A stretch of 64,000 nt of DNA from Imbricaverruca yamaguchii (Eukaryota; Arthropoda; Thecostraca; Neoverrucidae), in assembly GCA_034440575.1 (NCBI GenBank), contig JAOTOL010001389.1:461501-525500 (forward strand), read 5' to 3'. Made by a program: the position numbers and the translations under genes. Below are positions 60,946 through 64,000 of this stretch, one piece after another. Numbering within the stretch: the stretch's first letter is position 1; the number at the start of each line of letters is the position of its first letter. The notes beneath the pieces are model-generated. The model made no database searches. It was not told where the DNA came from and was given only the letters and a program-made list of their open reading frames with translations.

Positions 60946-63900
60946 GCGCTGCCCGGGTAAAGTGGCCGCCGGCTACGCTGACTACCGCGCACGACTTGCC
61001 AGCGACGTCCGAACACCGCCGCGGGCGCCGAGCCACTGCACCGGCGCCCCGACCCGTACCTCATGTTCGACAGCTATCGGCACCGCACCGGGTGACCTCA
61101 GCCGGCGCGCGCGCGCGCTCGAGTCGTGCGTCACGGTCAGTCCCGCCGAGTACGCCGCTACGTCTACCCCAGACAGGGCGGCGCGATCCCACCGATAGCG
61201 GCGTTTCCTCGGGCTTACTCATTGTTCGTCAGTCCGGCCTCCGCGGACGTATCTGTACGGCCGTCCGCGCACGAGCGCTGGCAAAATCACGGGGCGTGGC
61301 TGGCCAGTTTGTTCCAGATTACGTCAGCGTAAGACGGACTCAGACGTGTCACATGCATACTGAAAAACATGCCGCTCTATTCCGGGATGCATTCTAAGAC
61401 GAGCTCGGTGGACATTTCCTTTCGCGGTTGCTAAAGAGAGATGCGCTGTTTCATGGGACATTTTCTTTATATAGCAAATGACACCATTTCCGGTGCACAT
61501 GTTTGTGTTTATGCAAGCAGCTGTATGTGTGCGTGTGTGTGTGAATGGGTGTGTGTAGCTCATGTGCGACTAATTCCTCTGAGTACCCGACATCAAAGGT
61601 TGGGCCCATGGACATTGACGTCACAACCGTAGAGTTTGGCACCACCTTGTGTCGCCTTGACGTAACGTCGAGCCAACATTGGCAGCACTTCAGCACGATG
61701 GCAGGGATATTCGGTCAGAGCTGAAGTCATAGCTGCAGGATGACAGAGTTGAACTCGTGGTGGCTGTAGGATGACAGCAGGGGCGTGACCATGGAATCAT
61801 CCACAGCAGTCGATGTGATCACCGGAACTGACGCTGTCGGACGCCGGACGCCGGACGCTGCCAGGAGGGACGCCGCGGAGAGCTGGACGTCGTCGGAGGG
61901 ACGTTGCCCGGAGCTGGACGCTTCGCGGCGCCCGGGAGAACGCTGCCGGGGCAGGAGTTGCGGCGACTGGCGGGACCCGTCCGTGACGCGTGCCCGACTA
62001 TCCGACGGACGTGGTCGATGCGTCACTCTGCGCCAGCACGGCGGGATGTGACGTCAGACGCGTCACGGCGGCGTCACCGTGCGGTCACGGCACCCGGGCC
62101 GCTGGGCAAACCCGGCCACGGTCACCAGCTGTGTGCCGCCGGCGTTGCTGCGAGACCAGAGACGACCCTGCTCTGTTGTCGAGGCTGAGACGGTCCTGCT
62201 TAGTCCCTGTTGCCGAAGACAGAGACGGTCTTGCTGGGCCCCTGCTATGAGGTCGAAGACGGCTTGCTCAGCTCTTGCTCAGCTCTGGGACGGCTGTGTT
62301 GGGAGTGATCGTGGTCACCCACCCGCGAAGTACGACTCGTCAAAGTACGCCGGGTCGCAGTACGCCGAATCTGAGCGTGGGGTCTCTACTGTAGGCGTAT
62401 GGGCGGCCCTAAATGGGTGGGGAGGGTGTCATGCCAAATATTGGCCGATTATTTCCAGTCGTGGGGATGATGGATAAGATCGGAGAATTCCACTGACCTT
62501 GCCTATTTTTCCTACGTCCATAGAATGTACGATACAGTTTCGTTGCACGACCAGGGCCAAAGCATAGCAGTGCCAAATGACACACAACAAAGCAATGGCC
62601 AGATACCCGTAGTAATGAAGTCATGTCATGTCATGTTTGCCACGGCACAACCAAAGCACAACCATTCATTCATGATTTCAGTCATAAATAAACGAATGCC
62701 TTTCTCTTTCACGAACAAGTGGATTTGACAGCAGACTCTTGATCACGCTGTGGGCACGACAGGAAAACCGTCGAAATACCAGTGGCTCACATCGGGAACT
62801 TCAAGGTCGCATTCCGAGTCATCTCAGTCCAGCGAAGAGCGCCTCTCCAGAGAGGCGCCAGCATGGACGAGGTCCGACGCCGCTTTAGCGAGTCGGGCAG
62901 TGTACGGTAGTGGAAATACACACAGTAGGCGACGGAACAGATCCCACGTGGCCGTCGACAGCACCGTCCTGGTTCGATCTCCAAACACCGACGCGCCTGA
63001 TCAAGCACACAAGCGCAGTGCCACACTGGAGTTTAGGAGCGCATCGACTGCGTCGGCCATGCCAGTCATGCCACACACAGCGACAAGTCGCGCGCGCGCG
63101 GCGCTATCAGCTGCCGGTCTGGGAAGTGGGCGGCACGGTAAACAGGCCCGGCAATGCAATCGCCGAAGTCTGGCCTGTTGGCACCTCACACCTGGGCCGA
63201 ACCTTTGTTGGCGCCAGGCGCTGCTGCTGGTCGTGTTATCTTCACACGGATCCGGTGCAAGCAACAGCAAAGCTGTCACTTCCTGACAACCGACGTGGGA
63301 CAACGGCTCTTGAACCGGCTTTCCGTGCTGTGATTCACGATTAGCAGTGCAACTGAGCGAAATGAGCCGGCCATGGCTCATCATGGCCATCACCGTCCGC
63401 TGCTCACCACCCAGTGCTTTGCTAGGCCGTGAACTGTGCATGGCTCCGCTGGGGACATTTGTGACATCTGTTTTCGGGTAGCTAAGAGCCAAAACGGCCA
63501 CTGTGTATACAGTCGATGTGTATTCGTCATGGCGAGTCAGGGGATGGCGCGCGATGCGCAACCACTTCGCATGCTACTTCAATCAAGATGCCAACGGGGA
63601 TGCCTCCACGGACATGCTCAGCTGCGGCATTTTGTCACACGATCGGACTGATTTTGATGAAACGCCAACACAAACCAACACACCCAGCGGCCAGACCGAG
63701 TAACACGAAACGGCAGCTGGACCTCGCCGGCCAACACGCCGTGTGTGCACAGGCTCGCGCAGACCGCATCGGACAGGCACTTGCACGAGCAAGCATGCAC
63801 CCTGCACTGACTGGCCAATGTCAACTGACCTGCAACCACTTGGGAGGAAGAGGAATGCCGAACATTTGTGATATGTTCGGATGTTTTTTTCTTCAAATTT

Positions 63901-64000
63901 GTCATTCATTTCGTAGCCAACGTTGAAGCGGGTGGCTGTTTTAACACTCACCTCAGGTAGTGTAAATAAAAAAAGCGATTTCCTTAAGACCACTGATCAA
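60946..64000. other. No gene recognised; possible SINE at 62885-62990
   Basis: CpG-rich at 61.0-61.2 and 61.8-62.1 kb. A tRNA-like stretch has an A-box-like TAGCGAGTCGGGCAG at 62886 and a B-box-like GGTTCGATCTCC near 62971. 63036-63070 contains a block like the LINE/SINE 3' end in opposite orientation. No exon is supported. Confidence 0.4.

Noticed and set aside
60636..61397. Mucin-like Thr/Pro protein
   Set aside because: The Thr/Pro repeats come from a tandem repeat. There is no signal peptide, and the remainder is an Arg/Pro-rich GC shadow.

Overview
The window is eukaryotic genomic DNA from a metazoan, probably an arthropod. It has a gene split into many small exons with GT-AG introns, tRNA-derived SINEs, non-LTR retrotransposons and very many minisatellites. 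A U6 snRNA copy and an RNase-H-bearing LINE both look arthropod-like; a crustacean would fit, but the species is not established. Composition is patchy: GC-rich, CpG-rich minisatellite blocks alternate with AT-rich, CpG-poor stretches.

One protein-coding gene is well supported. It lies on the minus strand and runs from about 58.6 kb leftwards to about 22 kb. Fifteen exons (58461-58609 to 22858-22976) were assembled from splice sites. Every internal junction keeps the reading phase, giving about 854 codons. The order is a basic/serine-rich N-terminal region, an SH3 domain, a RhoGEF (DH) domain, a PH domain and a basic C-terminal helix. This is the architecture of the Asef/collybistin/SPATA13 (ARHGEF4/ARHGEF9) family of Rho/Rac/Cdc42 exchange factors. 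A possible sixteenth exon (21978-22100) and the true C-terminus are uncertain. No promoter was identified.

Layout. 1-22 kb: no convincing gene; minisatellites and AT or CT microsatellites in otherwise unremarkable sequence. 22-34 kb: the SH3-DH-PH exons, with minisatellites in most introns. 34-48 kb: a large intron with repeat arrays, a U6 snRNA/LINE chimeric insertion (41.66-42.42 kb) and a nearly intact CR1-like LINE (about 43.07-47.85 kb, opposite strand to the gene). 48-51 kb: three N-terminal exons. 51-58 kb: intron with a CpG-depleted block, a SINE nested in a SINE and hAT-like MITEs. 58.5 kb: the first recognised exon, with a SINE at its splice donor. 59-64 kb: repeats and no recognised gene.

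The most unusual feature is a recurring relation between minisatellites and splice sites. Four arrays beside GEF exons are tandem copies of an exon edge and carry the 5' or 3' splice site in most units: donor arrays at 50371-50664 and 30314-30486, acceptor arrays at 50818-51790 and 33513-34015. Separately, a SINE insertion at 58291-58447 duplicated a splice donor inside its target-site duplication. Other notable items are the U6/LINE chimera, the tandem-monomer 5' UTR and ORF1/ORF2 junction of the CR1 element, and a 3' stem-loop apparently shared by the LINE and the SINEs.
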